Below are positions 7,206 through 16,848 of a stretch of DNA of 61,298 nucleotides, in pieces. Location of the stretch: positions 1-61,298 of the forward strand of contig JABFRX010000032.1 of the NCBI GenBank assembly GCA_013140995.1. The letters run 5' to 3'. This DNA is from Alphaproteobacteria bacterium (GTDB taxonomy: Bacteria > Pseudomonadota > Alphaproteobacteria > Micropepsales > Micropepsaceae). Every line of letters begins with the position of its first letter. Positions within the stretch are counted from its first letter, which is position 1. Below the pieces are notes generated by a model that was not told the origin of the DNA, did not search any database, and was given only the letters and a program-made list of their open reading frames with translations. The position numbers were made by a program, and so were the translations under genes.

Positions 7206-8351
7206 ATGAGCCAGAGCCACGATATCCGTACACTGATGAACCTGCCCGGCGAGCCGGCGCGGACGCGTGTGGTTGCGGCCATGTCGGGCGGGGTGGATAG
7301 CGCGGTCGCGGCGGCGCTGGTGAAGCGCGCGGGCTTTGACGTCGTGGGCGTCACGCTGCAGCTTTATGCGAGCGACGGGCAGCCCAAGCGCAAGGGTTCG
7401 TGCTGCGCGGGGCAGGATATATACGACGCGAAGGCGGCGGCCGAGCGCATCGGTATTCCGCACTACACGCTCGATTATGCGGATCGATTTAAGAAGTCGG
7501 TGATGGAGGATTTCGCAGCGTCCTATGCGCGCGGCGAGACGCCGATCCCGTGCGTGAAGTGCAATGAGACAGTGAAATTTCGCGACCTGCTGGCGGCGGC
7601 GCAGGATATGGGTGCCTCGGCGCTTGTGACCGGGCATTACATCCGGCGCGTTGATGGCGCGAACGGGCCGGAGCTGCATCGGGCGGTCGATGCGACGCGT
7701 GACCAGAGTTATTTCCTGTTCGCCACGACGCGCTCGCAGGTCGACTTCGTGCGCTTTCCGCTTGGCGGGTTGCCGAAGAGCGAGACGCGTGCGCTTGCGG
7801 CGGAGATGGGTCTGGCGCTCGCCGACAAGCCGGATAGCCAGGACATCTGCTTCGTGCCGAACGGGCGTTACAGCGATGTTGTCACGAAATTGAGGCCGGG
7901 CGCGATTGAGCCCGGCGAGATCGTTGATGTGTCGGGCCGTGTGCTTGGGCGGCACGACGGCGTGATCAACTTCACGGTCGGGCAGCGCAAGGGGCTTGGG
8001 TTGTCCCATCACGAGTCGCTGTTTGTGGTTCGCATCGATGCGGCGAAGCAGCAGGTGGTGGTAGGGCCGCGCGAGGCGCTGGCGACCAAGCGCGTGCTCC
8101 TGCGCGATATGAATTGGCTGGACGCGCCGCTCACGAGCGACCCACGTGCAGTATTGGCGCGCGTGCGTTCGACTCGCGAGCCGGTGCGTGCGGAAATTCG
8201 TGCCGTCAACGGCGGCATTGAGGTTGAGCTTCTGGTACACGAAGAAGGCGTCGCGCCGGGGCAGGCATGCGTGCTCTACGACGCGCCGGAGCCCAGCCGC
8301 ATGCTTGGCGGCGGCTGGATCGTGAAGGGTGAGACCGCTCTCGCGGCTTAA
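7206..8351 (+). CDS. mnmA: tRNA-specific 2-thiouridylase MnmA
   Basis: A 381-residue enzyme that thiolates U34 of Lys/Glu/Gln tRNAs, using sulfur relayed as persulfide. Visible: the PP-loop [12 protein letters not shown] (residues 25-36), the first catalytic cysteine in [10 protein letters not shown] (about 115-123), [11 protein letters not shown] with the second catalytic cysteine (about 212-222), and the C-terminal beta domain with GQRKGLGLS. Length is normal. The start at 7206 leaves a short N-terminal extension before the PP-loop, as in other Alphaproteobacteria. A short stem-loop and T-run follow the stop. Confidence 0.96.
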   Translation: MSQSHDIRTLMNLPGEPARTRVVAAMSGGVDSAVAAALVKRAGFDVVGVTLQLYASDGQPKRKGSCCAGQDIYDAKAAAERIGIPHYTLDYADRFKKSVMEDFAASYARGETPIPCVKCNETVKFRDLLAAAQDMGASALVTGHYIRRVDGANGPELHRAVDATRDQSYFLFATTRSQVDFVRFPLGGLPKSETRALAAEMGLALADKPDSQDICFVPNGRYSDVVTKLRPGAIEPGEIVDVSGRVLGRHDGVINFTVGQRKGLGLSHHESLFVVRIDAAKQQVVVGPREALATKRVLLRDMNWLDAPLTSDPRAVLARVRSTREPVRAEIRAVNGGIEVELLVHEEGVAPGQACVLYDAPEPSRMLGGGWIVKGETALAA

Positions 8352-8363
8352 CGTCCGTTTGCC

Positions 8364-8392
8364 TTGACACGGTTCGGGGCCGCGCCTTACAT
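8364..8392 (+). promoter_or_regulatory. Putative promoter of the tRNA gene
   Basis: A perfect -35 TTGACA (8364-8369), a 17-bp spacer and a weak -10 (TTACAT, 8387-8392) place a start about 8-14 bp before the tRNA. The hexamer spacing is ideal, but the -10 matches poorly. Confidence 0.5.
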
Positions 8393-8406
8393 CCGGCCCT
8401 CTTTTT
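8377..8406 (+). terminator. Possible mnmA terminator overlapping the tRNA promoter
   Basis: Stem GGGCCG (8377-8382)/CGGCCC (8394-8399) with an 11-nt loop is followed by TCTTTTT. The stem is only 6 bp and overlaps the proposed promoter, so the two functions would share the same 40 bp between mnmA and the tRNA. Confidence 0.5.
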
Positions 8407-8412
8407 CCGCGT

Positions 8413-8487
8413 GGCAGCGTAGCTCAGCGGTAGAGCAGGGGAATCATAATCCCTTGGTCGGCGGTTCAAATCCGTCCGCTGCTACCA
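8413..8487 (+). tRNA. tRNA-CAU (probably elongator tRNA-Met)
   Basis: A complete cloverleaf with encoded CCA. Acceptor GGCAGCG pairs with CGCTGCT. The D arm is GCTC-AGCGGTA-GAGC, the anticodon arm GGGGA-ATCATAA-TCCCT with anticodon CAT, and the T arm GGCGG-TTCAAAT-CCGTC. The first pair is G-U, not the unpaired C1-A72 of initiator tRNA, so it is not fMet. Elongator Met is favoured; a tRNA-Ile2 with lysidine at C34 would have the same gene anticodon and is not excluded. Confidence 0.93.
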
Positions 8488-8586
8488 ATTTTCCTACTTA
8501 TCTCCCGACATTGACAGCAGGTCTGCTCCTTGCGGGCACCTCGCTTTGTGGGCCGCTGGCCTGCGGTTGGCTAGTCGCAAGTCATT

Positions 8587-8610
8587 TAGTTTGTAACGCA
8601 AACTAGTTTG
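8587..8610 (+). promoter_or_regulatory. TAGTTTG palindrome, likely operator
   Basis: TAGTTTG-TAACG-CAAACTA (8587-8605) is a perfect 7-bp inverted repeat with a 5-bp spacer. A third AGTTTG half-site (8605-8610) overlaps its end. It lies 41-64 bp upstream of the acyltransferase start. The operon encodes a winged-helix regulator, which is the natural candidate to bind here; that pairing is inferred. Confidence 0.6.
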
Positions 8611-8650
8611 TGTATATGTTTAGGGGCGAACGGCAAGGAAGAGGTGGGTG

Positions 8651-9883
8651 ATGTTCAGCAACGGACGCGATGCCGCGCACGGTGGGGATGAGACGGCGCG
8701 GGAGGACAACGTTCCGATCGGCTATCTCCGCGCGTTCGTCACGGTCTTGGTCGTGGCGCATCACGCAATGATTGCCTATCTGCCGGACGCGCAACAGCCG
8801 ACGGTGGCGGCGTGGACGTCGAAGACTATGCTTTGGACGGCGTTCCCTATCGTGGATAGCCAACGTGTGCCCGAGTTCGGTCTTCTGATCGGTATCAACG
8901 ACATATTTTTCATGTCGCTGATGTTCTTTATTTCGGGCCTATTTGTGTGGCCGAGCCTGACGCGCAAGGGTGCGATCGCCTTTGCAGGCGATCGGATCGT
9001 TCGCCTTGGGTTGCCGTTCGCCGTCGCCGCGGCAATTCTAGCGCCGCTTGCCTACTATCCTTCTTATTTGCAAGGCGGTGGCGCGCCGGATTTAACGTCG
9101 TATGCGGACGCTTGGCTTTCGCTGTTTTCGCTGAATGCTTGGCCGGCGGGGCCCGCGTGGTTCCTGTGGCTGCTGCTGGCGTTCGATTTGCTGGCGGTGA
9201 TCGCTTACGTGATTGTGCCTCGGTTCGGCGTCGCGCTCGGGCGCCTGTCGGCGAATGGTGATCGCCAGCCGTTGCAATACATCACTGGTCTCATGATTGT
9301 CTCGGGGGCCGGATTTCTGGCGATGAACCTTTATCTCGGCTACGACGCGTGGGTGCATTGGGGGCCGTTCTTTGTGCAGGCTGGCCGCGTGTTGCACTAT
9401 GCGGTTTATTTCTTCGCTGGCATTGGCGTCGGCGCTTACGGCCTCGATCTGGGTCTGCTCGATGTGTCGGGTAAACTTGCGCGGCGTTGGTGGTTGTGGT
9501 TGCCCTTTGGTTTGGCCGCCTTTGTCGCGCTGACGGCAGCGTTTCTGGCCGCGCTTGGTGTGAAGTTCCAACCGCAATTGCCTTGGACTATCGCGCTGTG
9601 TGGGTTGTTTGCGATCGCGTGCGCATCGTTGTCATTTTCGCTGGTGGCGGTGTTCGTGCGCTTCTTCAAGCGCGCCGGTCCGGTGTTCGATAGCTTGCGC
9701 CGCAACGCCTACGGCATCTATCTGTTGCACTATGCCTATGCCATTTGGTTGCAATTCGCGCTTCTTGGCGCGCCGCTTACGGGACTTGAGAAGGGCGGGA
9801 TCGTTTTCGCGACGACGCTTCTGCTCAGTTGGGCGACGACGGCGCTGTTGCGGACTTTCCCAAGTATTGCTCGTGTGATCTAG
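8651..9883 (+). CDS. Acyltransferase-3 family membrane protein
   Basis: A 410-residue protein with about ten membrane helices. The start has the acyltransferase-3 (OafA/OpgC-like) signature: YLRAFVTVLVVAHHAMIAY with the conserved HH (about residues 36-37), FFISGLFVWPSL, and RIVRLGLPFAVA. C-terminally, NAYGIYLLHYAYAIW is also typical. These enzymes transfer O-acyl groups to envelope glycans or other substrates at the inner membrane; the substrate is unknown. ATG 8651 follows AAGGAAGAGG. It is first in an apparent three-gene operon with a membrane protein and a winged-helix regulator. Confidence 0.85.
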   Translation: MFSNGRDAAHGGDETAREDNVPIGYLRAFVTVLVVAHHAMIAYLPDAQQPTVAAWTSKTMLWTAFPIVDSQRVPEFGLLIGINDIFFMSLMFFISGLFVWPSLTRKGAIAFAGDRIVRLGLPFAVAAAILAPLAYYPSYLQGGGAPDLTSYADAWLSLFSLNAWPAGPAWFLWLLLAFDLLAVIAYVIVPRFGVALGRLSANGDRQPLQYITGLMIVSGAGFLAMNLYLGYDAWVHWGPFFVQAGRVLHYAVYFFAGIGVGAYGLDLGLLDVSGKLARRWWLWLPFGLAAFVALTAAFLAALGVKFQPQLPWTIALCGLFAIACASLSFSLVAVFVRFFKRAGPVFDSLRRNAYGIYLLHYAYAIWLQFALLGAPLTGLEKGGIVFATTLLLSWATTALLRTFPSIARVI

Positions 9884-9905
9884 GCAGACGAAAAAGGAAC
9901 AGCTC

Positions 9906-10523
9906 ATGGACTGCGACACTCAGAGCGCGCGCGACGATCTGGCCTACATGCGCGCCATCATCGAAGCCGGCAATAGCCGTACCGCCATGGCAGGCGGCGA
10001 GGCCTTCGTCGCCGGCGGCTTGATCTATGGCGCTCAATGTCTTGTGCAGTGGCTCGGCGCGACCGGATTGGTGGAGTTGTCGAAGCTCGGCTGGCTGGTT
10101 TCAAGTTTAGGGCCCACAGTCTTGTTTCTCGCGTGGCTCGGTTGGTTCATCTGGCGCACGCGGGGCCTCGTGCAGCCGAGGGCGCAGAAGGCGATCAATG
10201 CGTTTTTCGCGGCCGCGGGCAGCGCCAATCTCGTGCTCGTGGTCGTGGTTGGCATGCTGGCGGCGCGCAAGGAGAGTATCGAGATTTGGGAACTCTATCC
10301 GTGTTTCGTCTTTGCGATGCAGGGAGCGGGATGGCTGGTCGCCTTCATGCTGCGCAAGCAGTTATGGCTTCTGGCGGTCGCGCTCGGGTGGTTTGTAGCC
10401 ACGGTGATTTTAGGGTGGGCGATCGGTACGACGACCTACATTTTGATCGCCGCGCTGAGTTTGTTATTGCTGATGGCGCTGCCCGGGTTCGTGATGATGC
10501 GGCTTGCCCGCGCGGGGGAATAG
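9906..10523 (+). CDS. Membrane protein paired with a winged-helix regulator
   Basis: A 205-residue protein with a short soluble N-terminus (DDLAYMRAIIEAGNSRTAM), then about six hydrophobic helices in paired blocks (about 28-46, 60-83, 99-117, 130-146, 151-171 and 175-195). No enzymatic motif is seen and I cannot name the family. It lies 22 bp after the acyltransferase and 9 bp before the regulator, so it is probably co-transcribed. It may be a small-molecule sensor or efflux partner of the operon, but this is inference. Confidence 0.65.
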   Translation: MDCDTQSARDDLAYMRAIIEAGNSRTAMAGGEAFVAGGLIYGAQCLVQWLGATGLVELSKLGWLVSSLGPTVLFLAWLGWFIWRTRGLVQPRAQKAINAFFAAAGSANLVLVVVVGMLAARKESIEIWELYPCFVFAMQGAGWLVAFMLRKQLWLLAVALGWFVATVILGWAIGTTTYILIAALSLLLLMALPGFVMMRLARAGE

Positions 10524-10532
10524 GCTCGCACG

Positions 10533-10829
10533 ATGGCAGGATTCGACGTCGGCAAGATCGACGATGTTATCCATGGGCGGTTCCGGCTCGGCATCATGGC
10601 CTATCTCGCCGATGCGGAGGTTGCCGACTTCAACGAACTTAAGGCGTTGCTGCAGGCAACGCAGGGCAATCTTTCGATTCACCTGCGCAAGCTTGAGGAG
10701 GCGGGCTATATCAAAATCGAGAAGAGCTTCTTGGCGCGCAAGCCGCTGACGCGAGCACGCATCACGGCTCCGGGCCGCAAGGCCTTCGCCAACTATGTCG
10801 CGGCGATGGCAAAGCTGGTGGGCGAATAG
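10533..10829 (+). CDS. Winged-helix transcriptional regulator (HTH_34 type)
   Basis: A 98-residue single-domain protein. IDDVIHGRFRLGIMAYLADAE is followed by a helix-turn-helix region, FNELKALLQATQGNLSIHLR, then KLEEAGYIKIEKSF (wing) and a C-terminal helix AFANYVAAMAKLVGE. This matches the short ArsR/MarR-like HTH_34 regulators often co-located with a membrane protein. It likely regulates its own operon through the TAGTTTG palindrome upstream of the acyltransferase gene; this is inferred from context. Confidence 0.8.
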   Translation: MAGFDVGKIDDVIHGRFRLGIMAYLADAEVADFNELKALLQATQGNLSIHLRKLEEAGYIKIEKSFLARKPLTRARITAPGRKAFANYVAAMAKLVGE

Positions 10830-10900
10830 GCCGGGTGCCACATTGCGCTTCGATGTCCGGGCGGACTAAACGTGTGCGGCACTTCAACGGGATTTGGGCA

Positions 10901-12121
10901 ATGAGCGTTACGCTCGACGACATTCGCTGCGCGGCCGAGGCGATCCGGGGCCAGGTCGAGCGGACGCCGTGCCAGCGTTCGCGGACCTTGTCCCAGATCA
11001 TGGGCGCCGAGGTTTTCATCAAGTTCGAGAACTTGCAGTTTACGGCTGCGTTCAAGGATCGCGGTTCGTTGAACAAGTTGTTGTCGTTGACGCCTGCGGA
11101 GCGGAAGGCCGGCGTGATCGCGATGTCGGCCGGTAATCACGCGCAGGCGGTTGCCTATCACGCGGCGCGGCTTGGGATTCCGGCTACGATCGTGATGCCG
11201 GAGACGGCGCCGTTCGTGAAGGTCAAGCATACGAAAGAATACGGCGCGCGCGTCGTGCAGAAGGGGATGGCGCTTTCGGACTGCGAGCAGACGACGAACG
11301 AGATTGCGGCGAAGGAGGGGCTCGTCTTCGTGCATCCTTACGACGACGAGAAGATCATCGCGGGGCAGGGCACGATCGGGCTTGAGATGCTGGAAGATTT
11401 TCCGGAGCTCGACACGATTGTCGTGCCGATCGGCGGCGGGGGGATGATCTCCGGCATCGCGGTTGCGGCGAAGGCGCTGAAGCCTTCCATTCGCATCGTC
11501 GGTGTGGAGACTGCGCTTTATCCTTCGATGCGCAATGCGCTTAAGGGCGGTGAGCTGGTGAGCGGCGGGCAATCGATCGCGGACGGCATTGCGGTGAAGA
11601 ACGCCGGCGTGATCACGCGTGAGATCTGCCGCGAGCTGGTCGATGAGTTCCTGCTGGTTTCGGAAGAGTCCATCGAACGCGCAATTGCGCTGTTGCTGTC
11701 GATCGAGAAGACTGTGGCGGAGGGTGCCGGCGCGACGGGGTTCGCCGCGTTGCTCGAGCATCCGGCGATGTTCAAGGGGCGCAAGGTTGGGGTTGTTTTG
11801 AGCGGCGGCAACATCGATCCGCGGCTGCTCGCGAACGTGATCATGCGCGAGTTGAGCCGCGAGCGGCGGGTTCTGACGGTTGGGGTCGAGATCGAGGATC
11901 GGCCTGGGATCCTGGCGAAGGTGGCTGCGCTCGTCGGCGACGCGGGTGCGAACATCATCGAGGTTCACCACGAACGGATGCTGACCGACCTGCCTGCGAA
12001 GGGTGCGCAGTTGCGCATCACCATGGAAACGCGCGACCCGGCGCATGCTGACGCGATTTGCGCTGCGGTCCGTGCGGCGGGATATGTGGTGCGCGTGCAG
12101 GATATGAAGGCGCATCAATAG
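10901..12121 (+). CDS. Threonine ammonia-lyase (PLP, with ACT domain)
   Basis: A 406-residue PLP enzyme deaminating L-threonine to 2-oxobutanoate. The PLP lysine lies in FTAAFKDRGSLN (about residue 53). The glycine-rich phosphate loop is PIGGGGMISG (about 177-186), and SAGNHAQAVA is also present. A C-terminal ACT-type domain (about 325-400, LTVGVEIEDRPGILAKV) suggests amino-acid feedback. The single short ACT domain is like catabolic/short IlvA forms rather than the 500-residue E. coli enzyme. ATG 10901 was chosen over an in-frame ATG at 10835 because homologues begin just before the DIRxAAExI helix. Confidence 0.9.
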   Translation: MSVTLDDIRCAAEAIRGQVERTPCQRSRTLSQIMGAEVFIKFENLQFTAAFKDRGSLNKLLSLTPAERKAGVIAMSAGNHAQAVAYHAARLGIPATIVMPETAPFVKVKHTKEYGARVVQKGMALSDCEQTTNEIAAKEGLVFVHPYDDEKIIAGQGTIGLEMLEDFPELDTIVVPIGGGGMISGIAVAAKALKPSIRIVGVETALYPSMRNALKGGELVSGGQSIADGIAVKNAGVITREICRELVDEFLLVSEESIERAIALLLSIEKTVAEGAGATGFAALLEHPAMFKGRKVGVVLSGGNIDPRLLANVIMRELSRERRVLTVGVEIEDRPGILAKVAALVGDAGANIIEVHHERMLTDLPAKGAQLRITMETRDPAHADAICAAVRAAGYVVRVQDMKAHQ

Positions 12122-12131
12122 GCGCCACCCG

Positions 12132-12566
12132 TTACCGCTCGAACTTCACACTTAGCACGATCGACGACATCGTCTTTTGCACGCCTTTAAGGCGACCGAT
12201 GGCGTCGAGGATGGTGTCGATCTTGGCCGTGGTTTCGGCGGCGACTTCGGCCATCATGTCGAAGGTGCCGGAGATGGCCGCTAACGAGCGGACTTCCGGC
12301 ATTCTTTTCAGGTCGGCTGTGACGCTTGCGGCCATTTTTGGGTCGACGCTGATCATTACGTGGGCGGCGATTTGGCGTCCGGCGAAGTCTTCGCCGCTGC
12401 GGATCGTGTAGCCGGCGATGATGCCGGTGCGCTCTAGCCTTGCGATGCGCTCCTGCACCGTCGAGCGTGCGAGGTCGAGCTTGCGGGCGAGGCCCGAGAC
12501 GCTCTCGCGGGCGTCGGCGCGGAGCAGGTTCAGGAGTTTGCGGTCGGTGTCGTCGAGTGTCGTCAT
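12132..12566 (-). CDS. Lrp/AsnC family transcriptional regulator
   Basis: A 144-residue protein. The N-terminal HTH is LDDTDRKLLNLLRADARESV followed by SGLARKLDLARSTVQERIARLE, and the C-terminal RAM/ligand domain is about residues 65-140. It is divergent from the lysine-6-dehydrogenase/aldehyde dehydrogenase pair, so an amino acid (lysine or a product) is a plausible effector. A 17-bp palindrome sits directly before its start codon. It converges on threonine ammonia-lyase with 10 bp between stops, so control of that gene too cannot be excluded. Confidence 0.92.
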   Translation of the reverse strand: MTTLDDTDRKLLNLLRADARESVSGLARKLDLARSTVQERIARLERTGIIAGYTIRSGEDFAGRQIAAHVMISVDPKMAASVTADLKRMPEVRSLAAISGTFDMMAEVAAETTAKIDTILDAIGRLKGVQKTMSSIVLSVKFER

Positions 12567-12583
12567 TCCGGCAATATGCCGGA
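12567..12583. promoter_or_regulatory. Palindrome at the lrp start, probable Lrp operator
   Basis: TCCGGCA-ATA-TGCCGGA is a perfect 7-bp inverted repeat immediately before the lrp ATG (12566) and about 105 bp upstream of the divergent dehydrogenase. Its position would let the regulator repress itself and act on the divergent operon. Binding by this Lrp is inferred. Confidence 0.55.
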
Positions 12584-12687
12584 TTTTCCGTTAATTTGTT
12601 ACCCACAATAGCGGCTTTCGACGGTTTGTCTGCTGCAAATCGGCGGAAAGCGGGCGTAACGTGCGGTCAATACAACGGAGGCGACCC

Positions 12688-13761
12688 ATGGCGACCAAGC
12701 TCATTCTTCTCGGCGGCGGCAAAATCGGCAGCGCGATTACGGCGATGCTGGGCGGCACCGGCGACTATCAGTTGACTGTCGCCGACCGCGACGCGGAGAG
12801 CCTGAAGCGGCTGCCTACCAAGAATGCGCGCACCATGGTGCTGGACGTTGCCGATCCGGCCGCCTTGCGTGCGGCGATGAAGGGGCACGAGGTCGTGGTC
12901 TCGGCGATGCCCTATCACTTGACGCCGGTGATCGCGGGCGCTGCAAAGGATTCGGGCGCGCACTATTTCGATTTGACGGAAGATGTCGAGAGCACGCGGG
13001 TGGTGAAGAAGCTGGCGCAAGGGGCCGATACCGCGTTCGTGCCGCAATGCGGGTTGGCGCCGGGGTTCATCTCGATCGTCGCGCACGACATGACGAAGAA
13101 GTTCGAGTCGCTTCGCGACGTGAACATGCGGGTGGGGGCGCTGCCGGTCTATCCGACGAATGCCTTGAAATACAATCTGACCTGGTCGACGGACGGGTTG
13201 ATCAACGAGTACTGCAATCCGTGCGAGGCGATCGTCGATGGGCACCTGCGCGAGGTGCCGGCTCTCGAAGAGATGGAGCATTTCTCGCTCGACGGCGTCG
13301 ACTACGAGGCGTTCAATACGTCGGGTGGTTTGGGGACGTTGGCCGAGACTCTGCAGGGGCGGATCGAGAATTTGAACTACAAGACTGTGCGCTATCCGGG
13401 CCACCGCGATATCATCAAGACGTTGGTGCGCGACCTTCGCTTGGGTCAGCGGCGCGACATCATGAAGGACGTGCTGGAGACCGCTATTCCGATCACGTTA
13501 CAGGACGTGGTGCTTGTGTTCGTGACGGTGTCCGGCCAGCAGCACGGGCAGCTGACGCAGGAAAGCTACGCGAAGAAGGTCTATGCGCACGAAGTCGATG
13601 GCAAGCTGATGAGCGCCATTCAGATCACGACGGCGGCCGGCATTTGCGCGATGGTCGACATGATGGTCGCGGGCAAGCTGCCGCAAAAGGGCTTCGTGCG
13701 GCAGGAGCAGGCTGAACTCAAAGCGTTTCTCGGCAACCGGTTCGGCCGCGTCTACGCTTAA
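12688..13761 (+). CDS. Saccharopine dehydrogenase-family enzyme, probable lysine 6-dehydrogenase
   Basis: A 357-residue protein with an N-terminal Rossmann fold (LILLGGGKIGSAITAML, then VADRDAE). The body is saccharopine-dehydrogenase-like, with CGLAPGFISIVAHDM and LKYNLTWSTDGLINEY (about 170-190). Size and arrangement fit lysine 6-dehydrogenase, which oxidatively deaminates the epsilon-amino group of lysine to form piperideine-6-carboxylate. The aldehyde dehydrogenase 13 bp downstream and the divergent Lrp regulator support this lysine-catabolic reading. True saccharopine dehydrogenase or another substrate is possible. The ATG at 12688 follows AACGGAGGCG. Confidence 0.75.
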   Translation: MATKLILLGGGKIGSAITAMLGGTGDYQLTVADRDAESLKRLPTKNARTMVLDVADPAALRAAMKGHEVVVSAMPYHLTPVIAGAAKDSGAHYFDLTEDVESTRVVKKLAQGADTAFVPQCGLAPGFISIVAHDMTKKFESLRDVNMRVGALPVYPTNALKYNLTWSTDGLINEYCNPCEAIVDGHLREVPALEEMEHFSLDGVDYEAFNTSGGLGTLAETLQGRIENLNYKTVRYPGHRDIIKTLVRDLRLGQRRDIMKDVLETAIPITLQDVVLVFVTVSGQQHGQLTQESYAKKVYAHEVDGKLMSAIQITTAAGICAMVDMMVAGKLPQKGFVRQEQAELKAFLGNRFGRVYA

Positions 13762-13774
13762 ACGGAGGATCAAG

Positions 13775-15277
<1,503 letters not shown>

Positions 15278-15280
15278 TGC

Positions 15281-15574
15281 TCAGTCGCGCGGGAGTTCGC
15301 GGATCTCGACTGTGCCGCCGGCTTCGTAGACCGGGTTGCTGGGGAGGAGTTGCTTTGCCCTGGCAAGGCTATCGGCCGTGACGCGGATGTAGCCGGTCAG
15401 ATGCTTGGCGATTGGTGGAGATGCGCCGTCCTTGCGGATGCACGCGCCGCCGCCGATCGCGCTGCCGCCTTCGAACGCGCCGTGCTCGCGTAGGCGTTTG
15501 AAGTACTCTTCCCAGCCGCTGTCTGCGCTACCGGGCGGGATGTCGTCGTGCATCAGGAACATGAAGTCGGGCAC
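15281..15574 (-). CDS. YCII-related (DGPF) domain protein
   Basis: A 97-residue ferredoxin-like-fold protein. The start MPDFMFLMHDDIPP and the WEEYFKRLREHGAFEGGSAI / GYIRVTADSLARAKQLL / VEIRELP arrangement match YCII/DGPF proteins, small enzymes or regulators often linked to extracytoplasmic sigma factors. No sigma factor is adjacent here. It starts 7 bp after the stop of the PiuC-like gene, so it is probably its operon partner. Confidence 0.8.
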   Translation of the reverse strand: MPDFMFLMHDDIPPGSADSGWEEYFKRLREHGAFEGGSAIGGGACIRKDGASPPIAKHLTGYIRVTADSLARAKQLLPSNPVYEAGGTVEIRELPRD

Positions 15575-15581
15575 GACAGTG

Positions 15582-16244
15582 CTACCCGTCCGTCCACATG
15601 CGCAGAAGGTTTGCGTGGCTGCGGGAGATGACGTCGAATTCGCGGGATTTCTTTTCTTTTTCGAAGATGCCGCGGCGGGCGATGTCGAGGTCGTAGAGGA
15701 TTTCGCGCTGGTCGGCGTTGCGGACGTAGCTTTGGCACCAGCCGACCGCTGCGGTGCGTTCGCCGCGCGTCACCGGGGTCACGCGGTGGAGCGTCGTCGA
15801 CGGGTAGATGATCATATGGCCCGCTTCGAGTTTGAACGGTTGCTCGCCGGCGCTGGTTTCCATCACGAGTTCACCACCGTCGTAGGTGTTCGGGTCGGCC
15901 AGGAACAGCGTGAAAGAGATGTCGCTGCGCAAATTGTACATCACGGGGTCGTCGACGTGGGTGCCGTATTCCATGCTGTCCTTGTAGCGGCTGAACAGCA
16001 GCGGCGTGATGTGGCGCGGGCGGGCGGCCATGCGGAACGTGCCGTTGCGCATGATCGCTTCGGTCACCGATTTGTTCAGCGGCTGATACTCGAGTTGGGT
16101 GCGGTCAACTTGCTGGTTGTTCTTGACCAGCTTCGCGTGCCAGCCGGCCGTCGCGGTGCCGTCGATGAAGCGCATGGCGTTCAGCTTGTCGACGACTTTG
16201 ACGACGTCGCTTTCGCTCAAGATATCGGGGAGTGTCATAATCAT
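15582..16244 (-). CDS. Fe(II)/2-oxoglutarate PKHD-type hydroxylase (PiuC/YbiX family)
   Basis: About 220 residues, a normal length. Iron ligands: HxD in YGTHVDDPVM (His and Asp near residues 98-100) and a distal His in STTLHRVTPVTRGERTAAVGW (about 152). The Arg in GER is the likely 2-oxoglutarate ligand. GGELV and the C-terminal LDIARRGIFE segment are conserved in PiuC. PiuC-type proteins are commonly linked to iron/siderophore uptake; no TonB receptor is next to it here. Starts at ATG 16244 and 16238 are both possible. Confidence 0.9.
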   Translation of the reverse strand: MIMTLPDILSESDVVKVVDKLNAMRFIDGTATAGWHAKLVKNNQQVDRTQLEYQPLNKSVTEAIMRNGTFRMAARPRHITPLLFSRYKDSMEYGTHVDDPVMYNLRSDISFTLFLADPNTYDGGELVMETSAGEQPFKLEAGHMIIYPSTTLHRVTPVTRGERTAAVGWCQSYVRNADQREILYDLDIARRGIFEKEKKSREFDVISRSHANLLRMWTDG

Positions 16245-16361
16245 GGCTTGGCGAATCCCGTCTTTCGTTCTTGGGGTTGAGCGATAGAACGGGCGACCGC
16301 GATTGCCAACGGACTTCGCGTTGAACCCCGTCGCGCGGCAGGCTGCGGTTTGGGGAAAAGC

Positions 16362-16841
16362 CTAGCGTTTCAAGTAGGCTTTGACCTCCGGCCGGTCGCG
16401 CAGCCAGCCGGCCCAGCGGGTCATGACCTTTGCCATGCGGGCCGGTTCCACACCCAGTTGCGCCATGGCGACGCCGCCGTTCACGCTCTCATGGTAGCTG
16501 GCGATGAGGCCGTCTTTGAGTACGAAGCGGCTCATGCCGTCGATCACGACCTCTTTGCCTTTGAACGCGTCGATCGTGGACGTGAACTTCGACAGCGACC
16601 AGGCGTAGCCGATGTCGCCGCTCACGACCGGGTCGAACATGCGCCAGTCGTAGTTCGTGGCGTCGCGGTGGAAGAGGTTTTGGAGCATGTCTTCGATCGA
16701 CGCGCGGCCGGTGTGGGGGCCGTAGATGTAGTCGTGATAGACGCCGTCTTCTGTGAAGCATTGCGCGAACGCTTTTGCGTCGCCGCGCGAGGCCGCGTCG
16801 CAGAAACGGTCGAGCAGGGTTTTGAACTCGGCTTGGTTCAT
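16362..16841 (-). CDS. SnoaL/NTF2-like domain protein
   Basis: A 159-residue cone-shaped alpha+beta barrel protein. FKTLLDRFCDAASRGDAKAFAQCFTEDGVYHDYIYG is the standard NTF2-like opening, followed by a DWRMFDPVV and KFTSTIDAF/GMSRFVLKDGLIASYHE strand series. Such proteins act as small ketosteroid-isomerase-like enzymes or ligand binders; no substrate can be inferred. ATG 16841 lies 7 bp after the methyltransferase stop on the same strand, so the two are probably co-transcribed. Confidence 0.8.
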   Translation of the reverse strand: MNQAEFKTLLDRFCDAASRGDAKAFAQCFTEDGVYHDYIYGPHTGRASIEDMLQNLFHRDATNYDWRMFDPVVSGDIGYAWSLSKFTSTIDAFKGKEVVIDGMSRFVLKDGLIASYHESVNGGVAMAQLGVEPARMAKVMTRWAGWLRDRPEVKAYLKR

Positions 16842-16848
16842 GTGCAAT

